Source: Betaproteobacteria bacterium (GTDB lineage Bacteria; Pseudomonadota; Gammaproteobacteria; Burkholderiales; Rhodocyclaceae). Taken from it: a stretch of DNA of 35,451 nucleotides. The notes below the pieces were generated by a model. It was not told where the DNA came from. It ran no database searches and saw only the letters and a program-made list of their open reading frames with translations. Every line of letters starts with the position of its first letter. The first letter of the stretch is position 1. Positions 7,906 to 14,798 of this stretch are shown here, piece by piece. The stretch covers positions 1 to 35,451 of the forward strand of contig VGHJ01000028.1 in the NCBI GenBank assembly GCA_016868295.1, in the 5' to 3' direction. The translations under genes and the position numbers were made by a program.

Positions 7906-9058
7906 AGAGGGCGCGACCCGGACCTGGCACACTCTGCCAGTCGAGGAGGCGCTCGCCACCCTCGACGCCGTGCCGCAGGGACTGACTTTTGCCGAGGCGG
8001 AGCGGCGCCTGGCGCAATACGGTGCCAACGCCCTGCCGGAGGGCCGGCGCCGCTCGCCGCTGCGCATGCTCGCCGACCAGTTCGCCGACTTCATGATCCT
8101 GGTGCTGGTCGCGGCGGCGGTGGTTTCCGGCATCGTCGGCGAGCCCTCCGACACCGTCGCCATCTACGTCATCGTGCTGCTCAACGCTTCAATCGGTTTC
8201 GTGCAGGAATGGCGCGCCGAGCGCGCCATGGCGGCGCTGCGCCTGATGGCGGCACCGACGGCGCGCGTGCGCCGCGACGGCACGGTGGCGATCCTGCCGG
8301 CCGACCGGCTGGTGCCGGGCGACATCGTGCTGCTGGAGGCCGGCAACGTGGTGCCGGCCGACCTGCGCCTGCTCGAGGCGGCGCAACTGCGCCTGTCGGA
8401 GGCGGCGCTCACCGGCGAATCGCAGCCGGTGGAAAAACACACCGAGGCGCTCGCCGAGGCGCAGATGCCGCTGGGCGACCGCGCCAACATGGCCTGGAAG
8501 GGCACGCTGGTGGCGAACGGCCGCGGGGCGGGCGTGGTCGTCGCCACGGGGCCGGCCACGGAGTTCGGCCGCATCGCCCGCCTGCTCGAAGGCGCCGATG
8601 AAGTGAAGACGCCGCTGCAGAAGCGCCTGGCGCGCTTCGGCACGCATCTCGCCTGGGCGGTGCTCGCCATCTGCGCCGTCGTCTTCGTCGCCGGCCTGGC
8701 GCGCGGCGAGCCGCCGGTGCTGATGTTCCTCACCGCGGTGAGCCTCGCCGTGGCGGCCATCCCCGAGGCGCTGCCGGCGGTGGTGGCGATCGCGCTGGCG
8801 CTGGGCGCGGCGCGCATGGCACGCCAGAACGCGCTGATCCGCCGCTTGCCGGCGGTGGAGACGCTGGGATCCGTCACCTTCATCTGCTCCGACAAGACCG
8901 GCACGCTGACGCAGAATCCGGTCTTCAAGACCGAGCCGCTCGACTGGGACGAACTGCTGCTGTGCCTGCTGCTGTCGACCGCGGTGTTCTTCGCCGTCGA
9001 GGCGGAGAAATGGCTGCTGCGGCGCGGCTTGATCTACGGCAAAAGTCAGTCCCGCTGA
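7895..9058 (+). CDS. Internally deleted P2-type cation ATPase (probably non-functional)
   Basis: 387-residue relic of a roughly 850-900-residue P-type ATPase. Intact parts: N-terminal cytoplasmic segment (GLTFAEAERRLAQYG), helices 1-2, actuator domain with TGES (residues ~173-176), helices 3-4 with AIPEALPAV, and the phosphorylation motif SDKTGTLTQ (Asp333). Directly after residue 341 it jumps, in frame, to PVFKTEPLDWDELL and one last helix typical of the very C-terminus. The nucleotide-binding domain, hinge GDGxND region and about five helices are missing, so it could be phosphorylated only if another protein supplied ATP binding; catalysis is not expected. It ends inside a copy of the 26-bp dispersed repeat (9040-9065) and contains an inverted copy at 7966-7991. 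A dominant regulatory role or simple decay are both possible. Confidence 0.85.
   Translation: MAPEEGATRTWHTLPVEEALATLDAVPQGLTFAEAERRLAQYGANALPEGRRRSPLRMLADQFADFMILVLVAAAVVSGIVGEPSDTVAIYVIVLLNASIGFVQEWRAERAMAALRLMAAPTARVRRDGTVAILPADRLVPGDIVLLEAGNVVPADLRLLEAAQLRLSEAALTGESQPVEKHTEALAEAQMPLGDRANMAWKGTLVANGRGAGVVVATGPATEFGRIARLLEGADEVKTPLQKRLARFGTHLAWAVLAICAVVFVAGLARGEPPVLMFLTAVSLAVAAIPEALPAVVAIALALGAARMARQNALIRRLPAVETLGSVTFICSDKTGTLTQNPVFKTEPLDWDELLLCLLLSTAVFFAVEAEKWLLRRGLIYGKSQSR
7966..7991 (-). repeat. 26-bp dispersed repeat, copy A
   Basis: Minus-strand copy with core CAAAAGTCAGTCCCTGCGG, followed by CACGGCG. It lies inside the coding region of the deleted P-type ATPase (codons for DAVPQGLTF). 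It matches copy E, at the equivalent position of the second ATPase gene, and five non-homologous sites. Confidence 0.7.
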
Positions 9059-9065
9059 CACGGCG
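9040..9065 (+). repeat. 26-bp dispersed repeat, copy B
   Basis: CAAAAGTCAGTCCCGCTGAC then ACGGCG, inverted relative to copy A. It supplies the last codons and the TGA stop of the deleted ATPase gene. GTCAG-tcccg-CTGAC within it can form a short hairpin. Confidence 0.7.
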
Positions 9066-9124
9066 GACGGACGCATTACGGAACGCTTTACGCCGCACCT
9101 TGTCTTTAGACTAGGATGACGCCC

Positions 9125-10462
9125 ATGAATCGCCTTCTGATCATTCTCGCCATGTTCCTGCTCCTGCCGCTGCCGGCCGCCGCCGCGACGGTGAAGGTGG
9201 CCGAGATCCACGGCGCGATCAGCCCGGCCAGCGCCGCCTATTTCCTGCGCGCGCTCGAGGACGCGCAGCGCGCGAAGGCCGGCCTGCTGGTGCTCAAGCT
9301 CGACACGCCGGGCGGGCTCGACTCGGCCATGCGCGAGATGATCCAGGCCATCCTCGCCTCGCCCGTGCCGGTGGCGACCTGGGTGGCGCCGAGCGGCGCG
9401 CGCGCCGCCAGCGCCGGCACCTACCTGCTGTATGCCAGCCACCTCGCGGTCATGGCGCCGGGCACCAACCTCGGCGCGGCGACACCGGTGGCGATCGGCA
9501 TCGGCGGCGAGGGCGGCCGCCCGGGCGCGGACAAGCCCGAGGACGGCAAGGGCCGCGCACCCTCGGCCGGCGCCATGGAGAAGAAGGCGGTGCACGACGC
9601 CGCCGCCTACATTCGCAGCCTGGCGCAGTTGCGCGGGCGCAACGCCGAATGGGCCGAGCGCGCCGTGCGCGAGGCCGAAAGCCTCTCCGCCGAGGAGGCG
9701 TTGAAACAGAAGGTGATCGACTTCGTCGCCGCCGACCTGCCCGAACTGCTGCAGAAGGCGGAGGGGCGCAAGGTGAAGCTCGCCGCCGGCGAAGCGACGC
9801 TTTCGCTCGCCGGCGCCGCCGTCGTCACGGTCGAGCGCAACTGGAAGGAGCGGCTGCTCGCCGCCATCGCCGACCCGAACATCGCGCTGATTCTGATGAT
9901 GCTGGGCATCTACGGCCTGCTCTTCGAATTCTATACGCCGGGCTTCGGCGTTTCCGGCATCGTCGGCGCGATCTGCCTGCTGCTGGCGCTCTACGCGCTG
10001 GCCATGCTGCCGATCAACGCCACCGGCGCGCTGCTCATCGTGCTCGGCATCGCATTGATGGCCACCGAGGCCTTCGTGCCGAGCTTCGGCGCCTTCGGCA
10101 TCGGCGGCATCGTCGCCTTCGTCGCCGGCGCGCTGATGCTGATCGACGGCGACACGCCGGGCCTGCAGATCTCGCTCGCCTTCATCGTGCCGCTGGCGGC
10201 GGCGAGCGCCGTGGTGATCGGCGGCGCCGGCGCCTATGCGCTGCGCTCGCGCCGCCGTCCGGTGGTGGCCGGCGTCGAGGCCATGGTCGGCGGCCAGGCC
10301 GTGGCGCTGGAGGACATCGCGCGCGAGGGCTGGGTGCAGGCCTTCGGCGAACGCTGGCACGCACGCAGCGCGGCGCCCCTCGCCCGCGGCGAACGGGCGA
10401 GGATCGCGGCGGTGGACGGACTGACCCTGGTGGTACAACCCGAAAAGGAGACGCAAGCATGA
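9125..10462 (+). CDS. nfeD: NfeD-family membrane protein with ClpP-class serine protease domain
   Basis: Long-form NfeD (NfeD1b), 445 residues. ATG at 9125 is used because AGGA at 9113-9116 sits eight bases upstream and a signal peptide follows directly ([20 protein letters not shown]). Residues 25-205 are a ClpP/SppA-like protease domain: [11 protein letters not shown], then the nucleophile serine in ARAASAGTY (Ser96) and a candidate general-base lysine in AMEKKAVHD (Lys153), as in the archaeal PH1510 stomatin protease. Residues ~235-370 hold four or five helices; the last 70 residues are the soluble OB-fold NfeD domain. It overlaps the slipin gene by four bases. This pairing is the classic NfeD-stomatin operon, acting in membrane-protein turnover or lipid microdomains; the exact substrate is unknown. 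Confidence 0.92.
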   Translation: MNRLLIILAMFLLLPLPAAAATVKVAEIHGAISPASAAYFLRALEDAQRAKAGLLVLKLDTPGGLDSAMREMIQAILASPVPVATWVAPSGARAASAGTYLLYASHLAVMAPGTNLGAATPVAIGIGGEGGRPGADKPEDGKGRAPSAGAMEKKAVHDAAAYIRSLAQLRGRNAEWAERAVREAESLSAEEALKQKVIDFVAADLPELLQKAEGRKVKLAAGEATLSLAGAAVVTVERNWKERLLAAIADPNIALILMMLGIYGLLFEFYTPGFGVSGIVGAICLLLALYALAMLPINATGALLIVLGIALMATEAFVPSFGAFGIGGIVAFVAGALMLIDGDTPGLQISLAFIVPLAAASAVVIGGAGAYALRSRRRPVVAGVEAMVGGQAVALEDIAREGWVQAFGERWHARSAAPLARGERARIAAVDGLTLVVQPEKETQA

Positions 10463-11223
10463 TGATCTGGGACTTCGGCTGGGGCGGCGCGCTGCTGCTG
10501 CTCATCGCGCTGGTTGCGGCCAGCATCCGCATCCTGCGCGAGTACGAGCGCGGCGTGGTGTTCCTGCTCGGCCGCTTCTGGAAGGTGAAGGGGCCGGGCA
10601 TCGTGCTGGTCGTGCCGGGCATCCAGCAGATGGTGCGCGTCGACCTGCGCCTGGTGGTGATGGACGTGCCGAGCCAGGACGTCATCTCGCGCGACAACGT
10701 CTCGGTGAAGGTGAACGCGGTGGTGTATTTCCGCGTCGTCGATCCGCAGAAGGCCATCATCCAGGTGGAGAATTATTTCGAGGCCACATCGCAGCTGGCG
10801 CAGACGACGCTGCGCTCGGTGCTCGGCAAGCACGAGCTCGACGACATGCTGGCCGAGCGCGAACGGCTCAACGTCGACATCCAGCAGATCCTCGACGCGC
10901 AGACCGACTCCTGGGGCATCAAGGTCGCCAACGTCGAGATCAAGCACGTCGACATCGACGAGTCGATGGTGCGCGCCATCGCCCGCCAGGCCGAAGCCGA
11001 GCGCGAGCGGCGCGCCAAGGTGATCCACGCCGAGGGCGAGCAGCAGGCCTCCGAGAAGCTGCTGGAGGCGGCCAACGTGCTGGCGCGCTCGCCGCAGGCG
11101 ATGCAGCTGCGCTACCTGCAGACGCTCACCAGCATCGCCGGCGACAAGACCTCGACCATCGTCTTCCCGATGCCGGTCGACGTCCTCGACGCCCTGAGGA
11201 AGCTGACGAACGACAAATCCTGA
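10459..11223 (+). CDS. Slipin/stomatin-like SPFH-domain protein
   Basis: 254-residue membrane-anchored SPFH protein, partner of the NfeD just upstream (ATGA overlap at 10459-10462). One N-terminal helix (residues 5-25) is followed by [20 protein letters not shown], the conserved start of the stomatin domain, then [20 protein letters not shown] and the band-7 region up to residue ~170. The segment [20 protein letters not shown] begins the Ala/Glu/Arg-rich coiled coil that drives oligomerisation. The C-terminus ([14 protein letters not shown]) resembles the hydrophobic oligomerisation motif of slipins. Such proteins form ring-like membrane scaffolds and can be cleaved by the NfeD protease at the C-terminus (known for archaeal homologues; inferred here). 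Confidence 0.93.
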   Translation: MMIWDFGWGGALLLLIALVAASIRILREYERGVVFLLGRFWKVKGPGIVLVVPGIQQMVRVDLRLVVMDVPSQDVISRDNVSVKVNAVVYFRVVDPQKAIIQVENYFEATSQLAQTTLRSVLGKHELDDMLAERERLNVDIQQILDAQTDSWGIKVANVEIKHVDIDESMVRAIARQAEAERERRAKVIHAEGEQQASEKLLEAANVLARSPQAMQLRYLQTLTSIAGDKTSTIVFPMPVDVLDALRKLTNDKS

Positions 11224-11254
11224 CGCGACAGCGCCGCCGGGGAGGGGGCGGAGC

Positions 11255-12904
11255 ATGTTCGCCGACGCCTACACCGAATTCACCGTACTGCTGCTGACGG
11301 CGGCCCTGATCGGCGCCGTCGGCGTGCGCCTGCGCCAGCCGCTCATCGTCGCCTACATCGTCATCGGCATCGCCGTCGGCCCCTCCGTGCTGGGCTGGGT
11401 GACGGCGCACGACCAGATCGACCTTCTGGCGCAGATCGGCGTCACCCTGCTGCTCTTCGTCGTCGGGCTGAAGCTCGACATGCACCTGGTGCGCAACCTC
11501 GGCAGCGTGGCGCTCGCCACCGGACTGGGACAGCTCCTGTTCACCATCGTCTTCGGCTATCTGATCGCGCTGGCGCTCGGCATGGATGCCATGACGGCGC
11601 TCTACGTCGCCGTGGCGCTGACCTTCTCGAGCACCATCATCATCGTCAAGCTGCTCTCCGACAAGCGCGAGATCGACTCCCTGCACGGGCGCATCGCCAT
11701 GGGCTTCCTCATCGTGCAGGACATCGCCGTGGTGGTGGCGATGATGGTGCTCGGCGCCCACCATGCCGGCAGCGGCGAGGGCTGGCTGGCGGTCGCCGCC
11801 ACGGTGACGGCGAAGCTCGCCGTGGCGCTCGCCGTCGTCTTCGTGCTGATGCGCTGGGTGTTGCCGCGCCTGCTGCATTTGATCGCCGGCTCGCCCGAGC
11901 TGCTGCTGCTCGCCGCTGTCGCCTGGGGCACGGCGCTCGCCACCGCCGGCGAGCTGTTCGGCTTCAGCAAGGAAGTCGGCGCCTTCCTCGCCGGCTTCTC
12001 GCTCGCCTCGACGCCCTACCGCGAGGCGATGAGCACGCGGCTGACCAGCCTGCGCGACTTCCTGCTGCTGTTCTTCTTCATCGACCTCGGCGCCAAGCTC
12101 GACCTCTCCGCGCTCGGCGGCGACCTCGGCCCGGCCGTCGTCCTTTCGCTCTTCGTGCTGATCGGCAACCCGCTCATCGTCATGGCCATCATGGGCTGGA
12201 TGGGCTACCGCAAGCGCACCGGCTTCCTCGCCGGGCTCACCGTGGCGCAGATCAGCGAGTTCTCCATCGTCTTCGTCGCCATGGGCATCACGCTCGGCCA
12301 CGTCGGCAAGGACGCCCTCGGCCTGGTCACGCTGGTGGGGCTGGTCACCATCACGTTGTCGACCTACATGATCCTCTATTCGCAGCACCTCTACGACCGG
12401 TTCAAGCCGTGGCTCGGCCGCTTCGAGCGGCGCGTGCCCTTCCGCGAACTGGCCGTCGAGCAGCAGCAGGGCGGGCCGGCCGAGGCGGACGTGATCGTCT
12501 TCGGCATGGGCCGCTACGGCAAGCACCTGGCGCAGCGGCTCGAACGGCTGGAGACGCGCGTGCTCGGCGTGGACTTCGACCCCGAGACGGTGGCCCATTG
12601 CCGCCAGCGCGGCATGACGATCCGCTTCGGCGACGCCGAGGATCCGGCCTTCCCCGAGACGCTGCCGCTCTCCGGCGTGCGCTGGGTGGTGAGCACGCTG
12701 CCGCAGCTCGACGTGAACCTCGGCCTGCTCGATTCCCTGCGGCGCCACGGCTACGGCGGCCGCGTCGCCATGACGGCGCACGCGCCGGCCGACATCCTCC
12801 GCCTCGAGCACGCCGGGGTAGACCGCGTGCTGCAGCCCTTCGACGACGCCGCCGAATTCGCCGCCCGCGCCATCGGCAACGAAATTCACACACAGGAGCG
12901 CTGA
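11255..12904 (+). CDS. CPA2-family cation:proton antiporter with TrkA-N domain (second copy)
   Basis: 549-residue membrane antiporter with the same plan as that at 3115-4875: a 12-13-helix Na_H_exchanger domain (residues ~1-385) and a C-terminal RCK/TrkA-N domain beginning DVIVFGMGRYGKHLAQRL (residues ~410-427), with the GxGxxG nucleotide loop. The ion-site segment is FLIVQDIAVVV. Compared with the first copy, the N-terminus (FTVLLLTAALIGAVGVRLRQ) and the short post-Rossmann tail are of the YbaL/RosB-like subtype. It starts 31 bases after the slipin gene and is followed, one base after its stop, by a tandem UspA gene. CPA2-UspA neighbours are common and suggest nucleotide- or stress-dependent control of K+/H+ exchange (inference). 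Confidence 0.91.
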   Translation: MFADAYTEFTVLLLTAALIGAVGVRLRQPLIVAYIVIGIAVGPSVLGWVTAHDQIDLLAQIGVTLLLFVVGLKLDMHLVRNLGSVALATGLGQLLFTIVFGYLIALALGMDAMTALYVAVALTFSSTIIIVKLLSDKREIDSLHGRIAMGFLIVQDIAVVVAMMVLGAHHAGSGEGWLAVAATVTAKLAVALAVVFVLMRWVLPRLLHLIAGSPELLLLAAVAWGTALATAGELFGFSKEVGAFLAGFSLASTPYREAMSTRLTSLRDFLLLFFFIDLGAKLDLSALGGDLGPAVVLSLFVLIGNPLIVMAIMGWMGYRKRTGFLAGLTVAQISEFSIVFVAMGITLGHVGKDALGLVTLVGLVTITLSTYMILYSQHLYDRFKPWLGRFERRVPFRELAVEQQQGGPAEADVIVFGMGRYGKHLAQRLERLETRVLGVDFDPETVAHCRQRGMTIRFGDAEDPAFPETLPLSGVRWVVSTLPQLDVNLGLLDSLRRHGYGGRVAMTAHAPADILRLEHAGVDRVLQPFDDAAEFAARAIGNEIHTQER

Positions 12905-12905
12905 C

Positions 12906-13799
12906 ATGGAAAAACCCGCCCACATCCTCGTCGCCACCGACCTCTCCTCGCACGCCGGCCGCGCCGAGACGCGCGCCGCCATGCTGGCGCAGTCGCTCGG
13001 CGCCGGAGAACTGATCCTCATGCACGTGGTGCCGCGCCTGCCGCTGGAAGCGTTCACCGGCATTCTCGAACGCACGCCGCTGGAAACCGAGCAGAAGCTG
13101 CTCGACGCGGCCTACGCCGAACTGAAGGCGCGGGCGCACCGGCTCGGCGCGAAGCACGGCATCGCCACGGGCACGGCCGTGCGCATCGGCCGCCCGCACG
13201 TCGAGATCGCCGAGGAGGCCGAGGCGCTCGACGCCGGGCTGGTGGTGGTCGGCGGCTACGGCGCGCACCTGGTGCGCGAGCTGTTCCTCGGCGCCACCGC
13301 CGAAAAGATCCTGCGCAAGAGCCGGCGCCCGGTGCTGGTGGTCAAGGAGGAGCCGCTTTCACCCTACAAGCGCCTGCTGGTGCCCGTTGACTTCTCGGCC
13401 TCCTCGGGCCACGCGCTGGACTGGGCGCAGGCAGTGGCCGGCAAGGCGGAGGTCACCGTCGCCCACGTGTACGAGGCGCCCTACGAGAGCACGCTGCGCT
13501 ACGCCAGCGTGGAAGAAAAGGTGCTGGAAGGCTACCAGGCCGCCGCGCGCGAGCAGGCACAGGACGCCCTGCGCGCCTTCCTCGGGCCGCGCCGTGCCGC
13601 CGGGACCGACTTTCTCCAGCGCCTGCTGCACGGCCACCCCGCCGCCGGCATCCGCGAGCTGGCCGAGGAAATGCGCCCCGACCTGATCGTCATGGGCAAG
13701 CACGGCCAGTCCGAGATGGAGGAGCTGCTGCTCGGCAGCGTCACCAAGCACGTCTTGTTCGAGACGCACTGCGACCTGCTGGTGGCGATGGCGAAATAG
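12906..13799 (+). CDS. Tandem universal stress protein (two UspA domains)
   Basis: 297 residues formed by two UspA folds. Domain 1 (residues ~1-150) begins HILVATDLSSHAGRA and ends with a Gly-rich loop GGYGAHLVRELFLGAT; domain 2 (~155-297) begins RLLVPVDFSASSGHA and ends GKHGQSEMEELLLGS. Both fit the G-2X-G-9X-G(S/T) ATP motif, so the protein may act as an intramolecular dimer binding two nucleotides. The start ATG is one base past the stop of the CPA2 antiporter gene and is preceded by GGAG within that gene's end, so translation is coupled. It is the last gene of the plus-strand run; a CGGCATC-AAC-GATGCCG hairpin at 13803-13819 follows the stop but lacks a T-run. Confidence 0.91.
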   Translation: MEKPAHILVATDLSSHAGRAETRAAMLAQSLGAGELILMHVVPRLPLEAFTGILERTPLETEQKLLDAAYAELKARAHRLGAKHGIATGTAVRIGRPHVEIAEEAEALDAGLVVVGGYGAHLVRELFLGATAEKILRKSRRPVLVVKEEPLSPYKRLLVPVDFSASSGHALDWAQAVAGKAEVTVAHVYEAPYESTLRYASVEEKVLEGYQAAAREQAQDALRAFLGPRRAAGTDFLQRLLHGHPAAGIRELAEEMRPDLIVMGKHGQSEMEELLLGSVTKHVLFETHCDLLVAMAK

Positions 13800-13978
13800 C
13801 GTCGGCATCAACGATGCCGGTGGTGAAGGGAACCGAGGGCAAGGCGAACTTGATGGCCGGCCCGGTCTTGCGCCAAGCCGCGCCGCGCAACGCCGGGCAG
13901 TGATGCGCCGTGCGGCGCGGATTGACTTTTCAGAGGCAGGGCAGGTAAAACGCAAGCAATCCTGCCGCGACCGGCCGA
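13800..13978. other. Gene-free, repeat-containing stretch
   Basis: No credible reading frame. It holds a 7-bp-stem hairpin just after the tandem UspA stop (13803-13819) and a diverged copy of the 26-bp repeat (13906-13931). With the adjoining 194-bp element it makes the longest non-coding interval of the window. Confidence 0.6.
13906..13931 (-). repeat. 26-bp dispersed repeat, copy G (diverged)
   Basis: Minus-strand GAAAAGTCAATCCGCGCCGC then ACGGCG, about five mismatches to the 26-bp consensus. It sits 47 bases from copy C in the opposite orientation. Confidence 0.5.
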
Positions 13979-14004
13979 CAAAAGTCAGTTGCTGTGGGAC
14001 GGCG
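13979..14004 (+). repeat. 26-bp dispersed repeat, copy C (left arm)
   Basis: CAAAAGTCAGTTGCTGTGGG then ACGGCG. Left arm of the 194-bp element; the arm match extends one base further to 14005. Confidence 0.7.
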
Positions 14005-14028
14005 AGCGCGAACTGGCGACCCAATCCG

Positions 14029-14055
14029 GTCATTCCCGCGAACGCGGGAATCCAG
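14029..14055 (+). repeat. dRS3-like palindromic repeat unit 1
   Basis: Contains ATTCCCGCG-AA-CGCGGGAAT (14032-14051), a perfect 9-bp stem, within GTCATTCCC...GGGAATCCAG. Units of the ATTCCC-N8-GGGAAT form are abundant as dRS3 elements in Neisseria, and similar sequences are dispersed in other Proteobacteria. Confidence 0.65.
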
Positions 14056-14074
14056 CTACGCTCGAACAAGGGCA

Positions 14075-14114
14075 CTGGATTCCGGGTTCCGCTACGCGGC
14101 CCCGGAATGACGGG
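14075..14114 (-). repeat. dRS3-like palindromic repeat unit 2
   Basis: CTGGATTCCGGG...CCCGGAATGACGGG, an inverted partner of unit 1 (GTCATTCC pairs with GGAATGAC, GGAATCCAG with CTGGATTCC). Its longer loop carries an inner CCGC/GCGG stem. Together the two units can fold into one large cruciform or RNA hairpin. Confidence 0.6.
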
Positions 14115-14146
14115 TTCTGGCCGGGAGCTTCCCTCCCAAAACTTAT

Positions 14147-14172
14147 CGCCGTCCCGCAGGGACTGACTATTG
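14147..14172 (-). repeat. 26-bp dispersed repeat, copy D (right arm)
   Basis: Minus-strand CAATAGTCAGTCCCTGCGGG then ACGGCG. It supplies the last codon (CAA) and stop (TAG) of the DUF2283 gene, and contains a GTCCC-TGC-GGGAC hairpin just after that stop. Confidence 0.7.
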
Positions 14173-14385
14173 CGCCGCTTCCAGGCTGTCCAGCGGCATG
14201 TGATTGACTGCCAGCCGGCGGATGTCGGCACGCTGGGATGCGTGTTCCACGTCGATGCCGACGAGCGCGCCTTGCGCGTCGTAGTCGAGCACCACGCCGT
14301 CGGCTACCTCGTCGGAATCCACCGACGGCCGCTCGGCCAAATGGATGTAGAGCGAATCTGTCGCCGCGTCGTAGTTGAGTCTCAT
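14167..14385 (-). CDS. DUF2283 family small protein
   Basis: 72 residues beginning MRLNYDAATDSLYIHLAERP, the recognisable DUF2283 opening (Y-D...D-x-LYI-x-L), followed by VADGVVLDYDAQGALVGIDVEHA, the second conserved half (D-x-x-G-x-LVGI-x-I/V-x-x-A). The function of this family is unknown; members often sit beside a small DUF4258-like or similar gene, in arrangements resembling toxin-antitoxin pairs. The start ATG overlaps the stop of the upstream small gene by four bases (ATGA) with GGAG 11 bases before it. The stop codon lies inside the right arm of the 194-bp repeat element, so the native C-terminus may have been changed by the insertion. Confidence 0.8.
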   Translation of the reverse strand: MRLNYDAATDSLYIHLAERPSVDSDEVADGVVLDYDAQGALVGIDVEHASQRADIRRLAVNHMPLDSLEAAQ

Positions 14386-14618
14386 GGCCTGAATCTCCTG
14401 TCCGGAAATGCATTATGCAGCGTGACGCCATCTGCCAGGGTGACGACGCGCAGATAGCGGTCGATCTCGCCCACCCAGACCCAAGGCCGGATGCGACCGC
14501 CCTCGGGCTGCACTTCGCGCCGCACCGGATTTCGCAGAGCCTCAAGACACCACTCCAACCGTATGTATGGCCGCTTTTCCAGCACATCGTTCCGGAAATA
14601 GGCTGTCATCGGCTGCAT
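14382..14618 (-). CDS. Small protein paired with DUF2283 (DUF4258-like, unassigned)
   Basis: About 78 residues if started at ATG 14618 (ATG 14609 and GTG 14642 are alternatives; none has a strong ribosome site). Visible features: YIRLEWCLEALRNPVRREVQ, then an aromatic-rich segment (IRPWVWVGEIDRYL) and a C-terminal RVVTLADGVTLHNAFPDRRF. The order helix, WxW strand, LRVVTL strand and a terminal DRRF is reminiscent of DUF4258/RelE-like small folds found with DUF2283, but I do not recognise a catalytic pattern. It is translationally coupled to the DUF2283 gene. An antitoxin-toxin-like role is only a possibility. Confidence 0.65.
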   Translation of the reverse strand: MQPMTAYFRNDVLEKRPYIRLEWCLEALRNPVRREVQPEGGRIRPWVWVGEIDRYLRVVTLADGVTLHNAFPDRRFRP

Positions 14619-14798
14619 GATTCGATGCTGCCCGCAAACCACTATTCCGTCTAGCGACCGCTAAACTCAGGCGCCGTTCTGCGTGGCAAGGGCGATTCCA
14701 GCCGTCGGCATCGCCACCGCGCAGAGGCGCGCGAGATACGAAAGCAGTGGGTCGGGAAGCGGGCCCGCCCCGCCTTCGTGGCTTTCCGGGGAGAGCGC

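Larger units (their letters stand above)
13979..14172. mobile_element. 194-bp MITE-like element with terminal inverted repeats
   Basis: Both ends are copies of the 26-bp repeat in inverted orientation (13979-14005 and 14146-14172, 27-base arms differing at about four or five positions). The interior has no gene but contains two palindromic ATTCCC/GGGAAT-type units facing one another. The right arm includes the TAG stop of the DUF2283 gene. The structure fits a miniature inverted-repeat element or a composite of two repeat families. No transposase is visible and target-site duplications are not obvious. Confidence 0.55.

Noticed and set aside
14029-14114. CRISPR-like array from the two ATTCCC palindromes
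   Set aside because: Only two units, in inverted rather than direct orientation, with no equal-length spacers and no cas genes.
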